Position numbers and translations under genes: made by a program. A DNA stretch of 64,000 bases from Tieghemostelium lacteum (taxonomy: Eukaryota; Evosea; Eumycetozoa; Dictyosteliales; Raperosteliaceae). The notes beneath the pieces were generated by a model. It did not search any database, was not told where the DNA came from, and saw nothing but the letters and a program-made list of their open reading frames with translations. The stretch covers positions 310,001-374,000 of the forward strand of contig LODT01000039.1 in NCBI GenBank assembly GCA_001606155.1. Direction: 5' to 3'. Below, in pieces: positions 12,201 to 22,216 of the stretch (within the stretch, counting starts at the first letter, position 1; each line of letters opens with the position of its first letter).

Positions 12201-15200
12201 TGTGGATATCTTGATATCCTCTTGAAACAATACCCAAAACAAGATTTGACAATCTATAATCTGATTTGTGAGAAACCATGTTTAATTTCGAATGATCGAC
12301 CAGTTATTATTCAAACAATCATTCAACCAACAATGACTCGTTCTGAATTCAGAGTTGATTTCTATTGTAGAGATATCAACAATGATAAATGGACAAAAAC
12401 AACTCATGGAAGATTTGCATTACATTCTCTTGATTATCAGAAATCTCAATTTGATATTGATAAAATCAGAAAAGAATGTTCATTTGCCAGATTGAATAAA
12501 ACTGAAATCTACAACAGACTTGCACAATTGGGATTACCATATGGTCCATCATTCCAAAGAGTAAAATATATGGATACAAGTTCCAATTCAACATTTACAG
12601 TTCTTGATGCAGTCAACAAAGATAAATCATTCTATTTCAATGCGGCTACACTTGATTCAGCATGTCATGGTTTAGTATCAAGAATGGAACCACCTCAAGA
12701 TCTTGTCTTTGATAGGGTTCAATTACTCAATTATTATCCATCAAACATGACATCTGATCAACCTGATACTCTATATATCTATGGTGTAGATAATGGACAA
12801 AAATGTAACAGTACAACTGGCACTGTATATATCATCAATCCAGTCAATGGAAGATCAATCATTCACATGAGAATTAAATTGACATCGATTGTCAGAATTA
12901 AACACATCACACCAACTGGTCTATTCAACATCAAATATCCATCCAAAGAAATATTCACCTACCATTGGCAACCAAAAGAATCAATTCTCTCTGATATTGA
13001 TCATCAATATGACCTAAACAATTCACAACCAATGAATATGTTGAATCATAAATTCAATCAATTGAAAAATATCAAAATTTCTGGTAAACATCTCATCAAA
13101 ATTCTCTTTTTTAATGACGATGATGCTGCTAACAATAACAATGAAATGAATTTGAATTCAATCATTTCAATTATTGAGTCACAATTGAATGATAATTCAC
13201 AATTCATCATTGATATTACCAATTTGGCAACAACAAAGAATGTAACTGAAATCAATGAGTCACTGAATGATAAACATCATAGAATTTCAATCAGAAATCG
13301 AACAATTCAACATGGAATTGAATCATTTGATCCTGAAAAAGAATTTATTCACAAATCAAATTTTGATTTGATTATTCTTCCATCTTCTATTTTGAAATCG
13401 ATGAAAGATGATAATAGTGAAAAAATCAAATCCATTCTTTCACATCTTCACAATCTCTTGATTCCAAAAGGTTCATTGGTGATATTTGACAAACAACAAG
13501 AAGAAGAGCTCTCCATCAACACCACATTGATATCTCAATTATCAAATGTTGGATTCTCATTTAACAACCAGATTCAATCATCAAGTAAAGTATCATCAAA
13601 ATCAATTTTCTGCTATAAAAATGATTTCTTCAACTTCAAACAGAATAACAGTAATAACAACTTGATTATCATTCCATCATCAATGTCAATAACTGATAAC
13701 CAAAAATTGATGAGCAATATCGATTTTATATTCAATAAACAACAATATCAATTAATGAATTGTAATGATTTCTTATCATCTGAAACAACACCAATAGATC
13801 AAAATCAAAATATATTCTATTATGGAATTAATATGAACAAAGAAAATTACATTCAAATATCAATGGAATATTTCAGAATTGCACAATTTCTTCTTAAATC
13901 TCAATCAAAGTCAAAATACATCCTTTTGACTGAGAATTTTGATTCAATGAACAACCTGAACTATTTCAATGGATCTTTGATTGGTTGTTTTAGAAATCTC
14001 GGTAAAACTGAATTGATTGATGCTTATTCCATTAATTTTGATCAAGATTCTATAAAATCAATGAAAACTCCATTAATAACTTCAATGCTTGATTCTAACA
14101 TGATAGGATGTGATAAAGAAATCATAATCAGAAATGGACACGTTCAAATTCAAAAATTACATCAAGATGATTTTAAATCAAATTTATACGAAACTGATTT
14201 GAACAAACTCTATTTAAGATGTAATTCAAAACTTGTAATGGAATATTTTCCCAAACCAGAACTTCAACCATTTGAATATGAAGTTAAAGTGATGGCAGCT
14301 GGTATTAACTTCAAAGACAATATGTACTATAAAGGTTTATTACCAATTGATATGTACCCTGAAGGAACTGATATCTATAATCCACCCATTGGATTAGAAT
14401 TCTCTGGAATTGTTACAAGAATGGGTTCAAAATGCACCAAATTCAAAATTGGTGAAAGAGTAATTGGAGGAGGTTTATATACAGTAGCCTCTCATGTATA
14501 TGAACAAGAACATAAATTCACACATTTACCAGATAATATCAGTTTTGTTGATGGAGCATCAGTTCAAATAACCTATTTAACTTCTTACTACTCTTTATTC
14601 TCTCTTGTGAATATTGAAGAATTTGATTCAATTTTAATACATTCAGCAAGTGGTGGTGTTGGTCTATCAACTCTTAACCTTCTCAAATGGAAGAAATATC
14701 AAGGTAAAATATTTGTCAGTGTTGGTTCTAAAGAGAAAGAACAATACCTCAGAGACTATTATGGTGATATGATAACTGACTATTACAACTCAAGAACAGT
14801 TGCATTTGGTCAAGAAATTATTGATAAATACGGAGGTGTTGATATCATTATCAATACACTTTCAGGTGATTTCACATCAACCAATTTCAGTTGTCTCACC
14901 AAGATTGGAAGAATTGTTGATCTTTCTGTCACTCAATTGGTTGAAAATGAAACTTTGGATCTTGGTCAATTCAGATTTTCCAAAGCATTTATTCCATTTG
15001 AATTATGGACATACAGACATATTAAACCAAGAGCATGTGTAAATTACACTGATATTATTCTTAAAGCAATCTCAAAAGGTGAATTAGAAGTTGTTCCCAT
15101 AAAACAATATAGAAGTGATCAAATGAAAGAAGCAATTGAATATATTGCAGAATCTAAACACATTGGGAAATTGGCTATAAATTTTGAAAATATTGAACAA

Positions 15201-16373
15201 GAGGTCATCTCACCAATGTTAAAACAATTCAAAGAAAATCCAAAACTATCTCCAATTGAAAACCAAAGAATTCTGAAATACAACTATCAAATGAGAAACA
15301 TCAAAGATACTCTATTAATCACTGGTCAATCTGGTGTTGTAATTCCAGTTTTGAAATGGATACTTCAAAGATCACCAAATCTAAAGAATGTGATTATTCT
15401 CTCAAAATCATCATGTAAATGGGAAATTGAATGGATAAAGAATTGCAACAAACACATTCAATTCTATTTCAGACAATGTGATGTTTCTGAAAAATCTGAT
15501 ATCCAAAGATGCATTGAAAATATTCAACTTGAACATTCTCAAACTTTATCAATTAAATCAGTTTTACATTTTGCTGCAGTTTATGATTCAACTGATTTCC
15601 TTGAAATGAATGAATCAATATTCACAGAAACTCACAAACCAAAAGCCATTGGTGCAATTAATTTACATGAAATTTCAATTGAACAACAATGGAATTTAGA
15701 TCATTTCATTTTATTCTCTTCAACCTCAGGATTCACAGGATCCAATAAACAAAGTCATTACAATTCAGCCAATCTATTATTGGATTATTTGGCAGAATTC
15801 AGAAGATCAATTGGATTGAATGCAGTTTCAATCAACTATGGTGCAATGGGAGGAACTGGTTTTGTTACAACCAACAAAGCAATTGAAGAATACCTTCAAT
15901 CAGAAGGAATGAACCTCGTTTCAATTCCAAAGATACTTGGTGGATTAGATATTGCACTTCAAATTGATCAAAAATCAATTTCAAATTTCCAATGCTCAAA
16001 CAATGATTTTGTAAAGATGTATTACAATGGAAAACTGTTGAGAAATGTATTAGATCATTTAATTCCCAAACCAGATCAAATCCATCAATTACTTAACAAT
16101 GATAACATCACATCTGAATTCACCACCATCAATGATAGTGTTCAATCCAAAGTCATTCAAATGGTATCGCAACTCTTATCAATTGAAGTATCAAAACTCA
16201 ACCCAGATATCAAATTGAAAGATTATGGAATTGATTCACTCATGACAACTCAACTCAAAACATCCATTGAAGACACTTATGAACAAACCAGAAACCAATT
16301 CACTCACATTCAATTGATTTCAAATTCTACCAATTCTATTTCTCTTAAAATTTCAAATATAATTAATAAATAA
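9222..16373 (+). CDS. Type I iterative polyketide synthase, tandem copy 2
   Basis: Joined exons are 9222-11089 and 11168-16373 (intron of 78 nt, same position and phase as copy 1), giving 2357 residues. The domain order matches copy 1: KS with Cys175 in DTACSSS and the HGTSTPVGDP and GHTE motifs, AT with GHSFGE at Ser623, DH, degenerate MT, ER with HSASGGVG, KR, and ACP with Ser2313. Most of the protein is nearly identical to copy 1. Differences cluster in KS residues about 86-175 and in scattered parts of DH, MT and ER, and a four-residue deletion lies after the MT region. Exon 2 starts with a stretch showing no difference from copy 1 that I can see, which points to recent gene conversion. 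It also lacks a release domain. Both copies look intact and functional. Confidence 0.93.
11168..11896 (+). repeat. Identical tract shared by the two PKS genes (copy 2)
   Basis: Partner of 2904-3632 with a constant offset of 8264 bases. The first mismatch is 3633 (G) against 11897 (T). Confidence 0.75.
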
Positions 16374-16436
16374 ATAGCCAGTTTAGAATTTAATATTATT
16401 TTTTTTTATTTTTTGAATTATGAAGTAATATTTACA

Positions 16437-18125
16437 ATGTCTAATCACAATGATCATTTCCAAATCCTTTTTAATAATAGTTTTATAAGATTGAAGATAT
16501 TGAATGGAATTGATAGAGTTATAGATTTACTAAGATTGATGTTTACTTCAAATCAAAATAGGAAATTGATACAATCATCAATAGACAAAATGTCAATCAC
16601 TATAAAACAGAGAGATATTATAAAAGGAACTCTTGAACAGATTATTAAAAACCTATCTAATGTTCATACTTTAGATATTCATCTACCATCGATAGAAAGT
16701 CTATATCAACTGAAATCTGTTAATACATTGATTATTAGGAGATTTCCAGAAATCAAACAGAATAAGGAACAGTTATTCACTCATCTTTCAAAAGTTGTTA
16801 AAGATGAATTAAGAATTTGTAATTCTAATGTTGATATTAACATTGGAGGGATTGATAGACTGATAAAACAGCTATTTTTAGATACTCTACCCACTCGATA
16901 TACATTCGAAAGTTTTGATCAGATCACCACACTAAGACAAAACCCTCTAAAATCATTGTATCCACATTGTGTATCAATCATTTCACAGAAACACTTTCCA
17001 TTACTTCAAAATATCATTTTGAATGGGGATCAGATTACAGATCAGATTTTACAGAATCTATCAAAATCAGCTCAATTGAGGAATGTAAAACTTTATAGGT
17101 GTTCACAAGTCACAGATGTTGGAATGGTTGCATTTAGAGATACTGTTACTAAACTTGATGTGGACGATTTACCAGAAATCACAGATTTAGCACTTCAATA
17201 CCCACATCTAAAATACCTAAAGATTCAACATTGTCCAAAAGTAGTTGGACATTGTTTTGAATGGTTATCTAATACATTAGAGAATATTGATATTGGAAAT
17301 TCAATTATATATCTCAAGCCCGTTAACAACTATGATTCCTATAAATATTTTAGAAAGATTCCAAATGTCACAATTAACCTGAGAGAGGGTAATGTCAGTA
17401 ATACATGGGATAAAGAAAATGAATATTCACATCTCGCTTTATTGACCCATTTTAAAACTTTTCCAACCTCTCAAATGTTAACCGATGATATTCTATCGAA
17501 TTTAACAAGAGTAAAGGTTTTGTATTTTGGCTCTTACGGTGGAAGAAATCATACATTCTCTGATATTGGAATTCAAAGAATGATTGAAAATAGGTACCCA
17601 AAAGAGAATAATCCTATAGAGAGTATTATTCTAGATAGCTTTTTAGTTACTGATAAATCACTTGAATATCTCAGTACAATTGTAATTAACAGAATAGAAC
17701 TCATATGTGCTGATATCACCGATGAAGGGTGTAAATACCTGAACCAAATCAACGATATTTCTCTATGCCTATGTGATAGATTAACAGATGATGCAATGCA
17801 ACATCTTAGTCATGTAAAAAATCTTGAAATTTTATGGTTAAACATCACAGAAAACGGAATAAATCATTTAAAATCCCTAAAAGAGTTGGTTATAGATGAT
17901 GAATTTCCAGTGGAAGCATTTGAATATTTACCACACATTGATAAACTTACAGTTTTAGGGTGGAGAGACCCAATACCCTTTTCAGTAGCCAAACATCTTA
18001 AAAACCTAGTTGAACTTGTTGAAAATAATGGTGATTGTAATTTTACACAAGATGAAGAACAATATGAAGACAGTGAAAATAAATTATTCCTACACCAAAA
18101 TGGTGTCATTTTATCCATTCTTTAG
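16437..18125 (+). CDS. Leucine-rich-repeat protein (AMN1-like LRR)
   Basis: 562 residues. I start at the ATG at 16437 (MSNHNDHF); the open frame extends eight codons further but without ATG. From about residue 200 on there are irregular repeats of the cysteine-containing LRR type, such as LRNVKLYRCSQVTDVGMVAF, IELICADITDEGCKYL and ISLCLCDRLTDDAMQHL. This pattern is typical of AMN1/F-box-LRR proteins. I see no convincing F-box in the first 60 residues and no transmembrane segment. The gene begins only 63 nt after the PKS 2 stop on the same strand, so its promoter must be very short or overlap the PKS 3' end. The LRR fold implies protein binding; the partner and any link to polyketide production are unknown. 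Confidence 0.75.
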   Translation: MSNHNDHFQILFNNSFIRLKILNGIDRVIDLLRLMFTSNQNRKLIQSSIDKMSITIKQRDIIKGTLEQIIKNLSNVHTLDIHLPSIESLYQLKSVNTLIIRRFPEIKQNKEQLFTHLSKVVKDELRICNSNVDINIGGIDRLIKQLFLDTLPTRYTFESFDQITTLRQNPLKSLYPHCVSIISQKHFPLLQNIILNGDQITDQILQNLSKSAQLRNVKLYRCSQVTDVGMVAFRDTVTKLDVDDLPEITDLALQYPHLKYLKIQHCPKVVGHCFEWLSNTLENIDIGNSIIYLKPVNNYDSYKYFRKIPNVTINLREGNVSNTWDKENEYSHLALLTHFKTFPTSQMLTDDILSNLTRVKVLYFGSYGGRNHTFSDIGIQRMIENRYPKENNPIESIILDSFLVTDKSLEYLSTIVINRIELICADITDEGCKYLNQINDISLCLCDRLTDDAMQHLSHVKNLEILWLNITENGINHLKSLKELVIDDEFPVEAFEYLPHIDKLTVLGWRDPIPFSVAKHLKNLVELVENNGDCNFTQDEEQYEDSENKLFLHQNGVILSIL

Positions 18126-18188
18126 ATTTTGATTCAAAAAAAAGATACCAAAGTTTATGTAAATATTTCTGTGATGTTTAAAGTTATT

Positions 18189-18295
18189 ACATCAAATATC
18201 CACCCAAAGAGATATTCACCTACCTATTGGCCAAAAGAATCAATTCTATCTGATATTGAATAAAAGAATTCAATGAAATGTATTTGAATTTCAAT
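18189..18295 (+). pseudogene. Relic of a third PKS gene
   Basis: 18189-18259 matches PKS 1 at 4664-4737 (and PKS 2 at 12928-13001), the segment just after DH that encodes IKYPSKEIFTYHWQPKESIL. After a gap of about 137 bases in the PKS, 18271-18295 matches 4875-4898. Small indels shift the frame, and nothing else of a PKS is visible around it. It is therefore a scrap left from a deleted PKS copy on the plus strand. No protein can be made from it. Confidence 0.75.
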
Positions 18296-18362
18296 TGGTG
18301 ATTCTAATAAAATAAACACTTATAAATCACAATTTCAAACATAAATTTTATTATTTAATGTT

Positions 18363-19502
18363 CTATAGTTTTTTAATTATAGCCCCTTCTGCAATAATAC
18401 CACAACCAAATGCCATTATAAAACCATAATCGTTTTTCCAAGGGTATTTTGAATTTCTTGATTCATTCAATACAAAAAAGGCACTACAAGCACAAACATG
18501 ACCATATTTTCTAAGTACATCTTTAGAATATCTTAAATCTTTTTTTGTTACTTTGGAATTAGCACGTAAAACGAAATATGGTCCTGTATGAAGTATGTAT
18601 TCAAAGTTATTTAAGTTATTACTAGGAAGTGGTATGGTACATTTATCAACTAATGTTTTTGCAAATGGTAATAGTGATGCTGATATTTTTACTTGAAGAC
18701 GATTGGTAAAAGTAATTAAAGAATTATTATTCTTTAATATTATTCCCAAATCCTCTTGTGAATTTGGTATTGTTCTACTTTGGACCGGGAATAATTCGAA
18801 TATTGGTTTTGATTCGTATGAAATTTCACTTGGTGAACCTATAACCAATGAAGCAGATCCATCACCTAAAATTAAATTCATAATAAAAGTTGGTTTATCT
18901 ATACTATCAAATTGTAAGTGATTCATAAACATTTCAGTAACAACTAATAAAATTCTATTTTTAGGATTTAATCTTGCTAATTGTTCTGAGAGTTTTAATG
19001 CAGTCAAACCACATTGAAAAGATTGAAATATCATTGGTATTTTTTCAACGTCGTGTCTCAAACCTAATTGCCGAATCAAATCAAGGGATATATCTTGAAA
19101 TCCTGTTGAGGACACATAGATTATGTGAGTTATATCTTGAACATTTCCTCCCCATTCTCTCAAAGCCTCTCTACTAGATTGTAATGATAATTTTAGTGAT
19201 GGTTCATATACAGAGTTATCACTATCTTCAATATTTGGAACAATTTCTTTCTTTAGAATTTTTTTCATTCTTTCGGTGGCATCAAAGGTAAGGTATCTAT
19301 TCTCAACATAAAGGTATTTTTTAAATAACCTATTTAAACCCAAAAGTTTAAATACTTTTGAATTTTGAAAAATTCGAGGTAACTTAGATATTGCAAAATC
19401 TAAGAATTCATTATCATTCAGAGTATCAGCTGTACTGTTTTTTACATCAGAAACTGAATTTGCCAAACCATATATATATACTGTCTTTTTTATGTTTTTC
19501 AT
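18363..19502 (-). CDS. Free-standing divergent type III PKS (chalcone synthase fold)
   Basis: 379 residues from the ATG at 19502 (MKNIKKTVYIYG), preceded by an A-rich context; the frame extends nine codons further without ATG. It aligns with plant and bacterial type III PKS over nearly its full length: EPSLKLSLQSSREALREWG, ITHIIYVSSTG, LGLRHDV, ILGDGSASLVIG, the His loop (ILHTGP, His305) and a C-terminal AFGCG where the family has GFGPG. Aligned without gaps from LGLR, the nucleophile Cys position holds Phe162, and the only nearby Cys is two residues later (Cys164). The family Asn (YGN) is His335 (YGH). Canonical condensation chemistry is therefore doubtful. The frame is long and intact, so the protein is probably selected for. 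Dictyostelid type III PKS domains known to me are fused to type I PKS (Steely); this one is alone. Confidence 0.85.
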   Translation of the reverse strand: MKNIKKTVYIYGLANSVSDVKNSTADTLNDNEFLDFAISKLPRIFQNSKVFKLLGLNRLFKKYLYVENRYLTFDATERMKKILKKEIVPNIEDSDNSVYEPSLKLSLQSSREALREWGGNVQDITHIIYVSSTGFQDISLDLIRQLGLRHDVEKIPMIFQSFQCGLTALKLSEQLARLNPKNRILLVVTEMFMNHLQFDSIDKPTFIMNLILGDGSASLVIGSPSEISYESKPIFELFPVQSRTIPNSQEDLGIILKNNNSLITFTNRLQVKISASLLPFAKTLVDKCTIPLPSNNLNNFEYILHTGPYFVLRANSKVTKKDLRYSKDVLRKYGHVCACSAFFVLNESRNSKYPWKNDYGFIMAFGCGIIAEGAIIKKL

Positions 19503-19989
19503 TTTGAATAAGAAAAATAATGAAACCACTATTTTTTACATGTAAAAAATTTATCTGTTTTGTAAAGAAAAACCGAGGTCTTAGCTTGCAATCTGAACAG
19601 ATGAAGATACTAAATATTAGCTAATATTTGGTAAAAATTATGTAAACTTTTCTTATTTGATATGGTCTATTTTAACTAATTTTAGATTTAAAATTTATTA
19701 TCATGATAATTATTCGAATACTACCTCTTTAGATATTATATCTATAAATTTATAATCTCATATAATAGCATTAAATTAATGTAGTCAAGATTTCTAGAAA
19801 TGTAGATTTAAATTTTTAATAAATAGGTGTATTTAAAAAAATCATTTCTAATAAAATTGTAAAAATACATCACAAATGAACTTTTAGGAATATATACAAT
19901 ATCATTAAATTAATCGAGTGTATATTAAATAAATCAATTAAATTAAATTATATTAAAATTTTTTTTTTTTGAAGATTGATTTTAAAAAA
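19503..19989. other. Divergent intergenic region
   Basis: This lies between the starts of the type III PKS-like gene (minus) and NAD synthetase (plus), so it should contain both promoters. It is very A/T-rich with an oligo-T run just before the NAD synthetase ATG, common for this genome. No specific site is recognised. Confidence 0.6.
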
Positions 19990-22122
19990 ATGAAACATGT
20001 TACTCTAGCAACATGTAACCTTGACCAATGGTCAATGGATTTTAAAGGAAATTTAGAAAGAATTATAGAATCTATTAAAATTGCAAAGATTAAAGGTGCT
20101 AAATATAGATTAGGACCCGAGTTGGAGGTACCTGGTTATGGTTGTGAAGATCACTTTCTTGAACAGGATACACTGTTACATTGCTGGCAGAGTTTAGCTG
20201 TGATATTAAAAGATGACTACTTAACAAATGATATCATTGTTGATATAGGTATGCCAGTTTTACATAAAGATGTAAGATATAATTGTAGGGTTTTATTGTA
20301 TAATAAGAGAATTGTGGTAATTCAACCAAAAAAGTCATTGGCAATGGATGGTAACTATAGAGAAAGTAGATGGTTTGCAGCTTGGGCTAAACCAAGAACT
20401 GTAGAGACATTTTATCTACCATTAATGATTGCAGAGATTTCAGGACAAGAGAGTTGTCTAATAGGAGATGCTATTGTAAATACATTGGATACAGCCCTCT
20501 CTTCAGAAACTTGTGAAGAACTCTTTACTCCATTTTCACCACACATTGAAATGAGTTTAGATGGTGTTGAAATTGTAACTAATGGCTCTGGTTCACATCA
20601 CCAACTCAGAAAATTAGATCAAAGAGTTGATCTAATTCGTTCAGCAACCTCAAAGAGTGGTGGTATCTACATGTACAGTAATCAACAGGGTTGTGATGGT
20701 GGTAGACTTTATTACGATGGTTGTTCAATGATTATGATTAATGGTGAATGCGTAGCACAAGGTTCACAGTTCTCTCTCAATGATGTAGAAGTCATTACAG
20801 CAACTGTAGATCTTGATGATGTAAGATCAGTAAGAGCTTCCTTTATGTCTAGATGTGCACAAGCAACTATTACAAAAGAGTTTCCTCGTGTCAGATGCCC
20901 AATTCAACTGACTAATAGAGACCAAACTCATCCACCAAGTAAAATCATTCACATAAAATATATTCAACCATGGGAAGAAATTGGGTATGGTCCTGCTTGT
21001 TGGTTGTGGGATTATCTTAGAAGATCTGGATTAAATGGTTATTTTTTACCATTATCAGGAGGAGCTGATAGTGCAGCTACAGCAGCTATTGTAGCTATTA
21101 TGTGTCAATTGGTGGTATTAGATTGTGGAAAAGGTGTAAGTCAAGTTATTCAAGATGTCAGAAGAATTACCAATTCATCTAGAGATTATATACCAAATGA
21201 TCCTAGAGAATTGGCAGGTAGATTATTTTTCACAGCTTATTTAGGTAGTCAAAACAGTAGCCAGGAGACTAGAGACAGGGCTAAACTCATTGCCAAAGAA
21301 ATTGGTAGTGTTCATAAAGAGGTTGAAATTGATGCAGTTACAGAGGCATTTAATATGGCATTCGCAGGTGTTTCTCAAAAGTCACCAAAATTCAAAATTC
21401 ATGGTGGTTCCAATAGAGAGAATTTAGCTCTACAAAATGTACAAGCTAGAACTAGAATGGTTCTTTCCTATCATTTAGCCACTCTATTGCTTTGGGAAGC
21501 AGGAAGAGAAGGTAATCTATTGGTATTGGGTTCAGCAAATGTAGATGAATCTCTCAGAGGATACATGACTAAATATGATTGTTCCTCAGCTGATATCAAT
21601 CCAATAGGTGGTGTTTCAAAAATTGATCTAAAGATATTTTTGGAATGGGCAGGAAAAGAAAAAGGTATACCCTCTTTACTATCCGTTCTCAATGCAACAC
21701 CAACAGCCGAATTAGAGCCTATAACTGAAAACTATACACAATCTGACGAAGCTGACATGGGTATGACCTATGCTGAACTCAACCAATTTGGTAGATTAAG
21801 AAAGTTTAACAGATGTGGACCAGTATCCATGTTTGAGAGATTAGTAGCAGAATGGTCTCATTTAGAACCTTCAATAGTTGCAGAAAAAGTAAAGAAATTC
21901 TTTTATTACTATGCAATTAATCGACATAAATTGACAACTCTCACTCCTTCCTATCATTGTGAAGGTTATTCACCAGATGACAATCGTTATGATCACAGAC
22001 CTTTCTTGTACAATTCAAAATGGGATCAACAATTCGCCTACATTGACAAATTAGTTGAAAACCTAAAAGCTAAAAAGGTTCACACATCTATTTCTGCTGT
22101 AACTACCGCCTCCGCATTATAA
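19990..22122 (+). CDS. nadsyn1: Glutamine-dependent NAD+ synthetase
   Basis: 710 residues, close to the human enzyme's length. It makes NAD from deamido-NAD, ATP and glutamine in the cytosol. An N-terminal nitrilase-type glutaminase domain (about 1-290) shows the catalytic set: Glu in LGPELEVPGYG, Lys in QPKKSLAMDGNY and Cys in SSETCEELFTP. The C-terminal synthetase domain (about 320-690) carries the ATP pyrophosphatase loop LPLSGGADSAATA and the LVLGSANVDESLRGY motif. I start at the ATG at 19990 (MKHVTLATCNLDQW), which matches family N-termini; the frame extends seven codons upstream without ATG. There is no intron. The gene converges on the next one with 94 nt between stops. Confidence 0.97.
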   Translation: MKHVTLATCNLDQWSMDFKGNLERIIESIKIAKIKGAKYRLGPELEVPGYGCEDHFLEQDTLLHCWQSLAVILKDDYLTNDIIVDIGMPVLHKDVRYNCRVLLYNKRIVVIQPKKSLAMDGNYRESRWFAAWAKPRTVETFYLPLMIAEISGQESCLIGDAIVNTLDTALSSETCEELFTPFSPHIEMSLDGVEIVTNGSGSHHQLRKLDQRVDLIRSATSKSGGIYMYSNQQGCDGGRLYYDGCSMIMINGECVAQGSQFSLNDVEVITATVDLDDVRSVRASFMSRCAQATITKEFPRVRCPIQLTNRDQTHPPSKIIHIKYIQPWEEIGYGPACWLWDYLRRSGLNGYFLPLSGGADSAATAAIVAIMCQLVVLDCGKGVSQVIQDVRRITNSSRDYIPNDPRELAGRLFFTAYLGSQNSSQETRDRAKLIAKEIGSVHKEVEIDAVTEAFNMAFAGVSQKSPKFKIHGGSNRENLALQNVQARTRMVLSYHLATLLLWEAGREGNLLVLGSANVDESLRGYMTKYDCSSADINPIGGVSKIDLKIFLEWAGKEKGIPSLLSVLNATPTAELEPITENYTQSDEADMGMTYAELNQFGRLRKFNRCGPVSMFERLVAEWSHLEPSIVAEKVKKFFYYYAINRHKLTTLTPSYHCEGYSPDDNRYDHRPFLYNSKWDQQFAYIDKLVENLKAKKVHTSISAVTTASAL

Positions 22123-22216
22123 ACTATATAAATTATATATTCAATAAAATTTTATCATTTTTAATTTATTCATTGTTTCTATGTTTATTATTCATTGTTG
22201 TTTTGTTATGTTTTTA

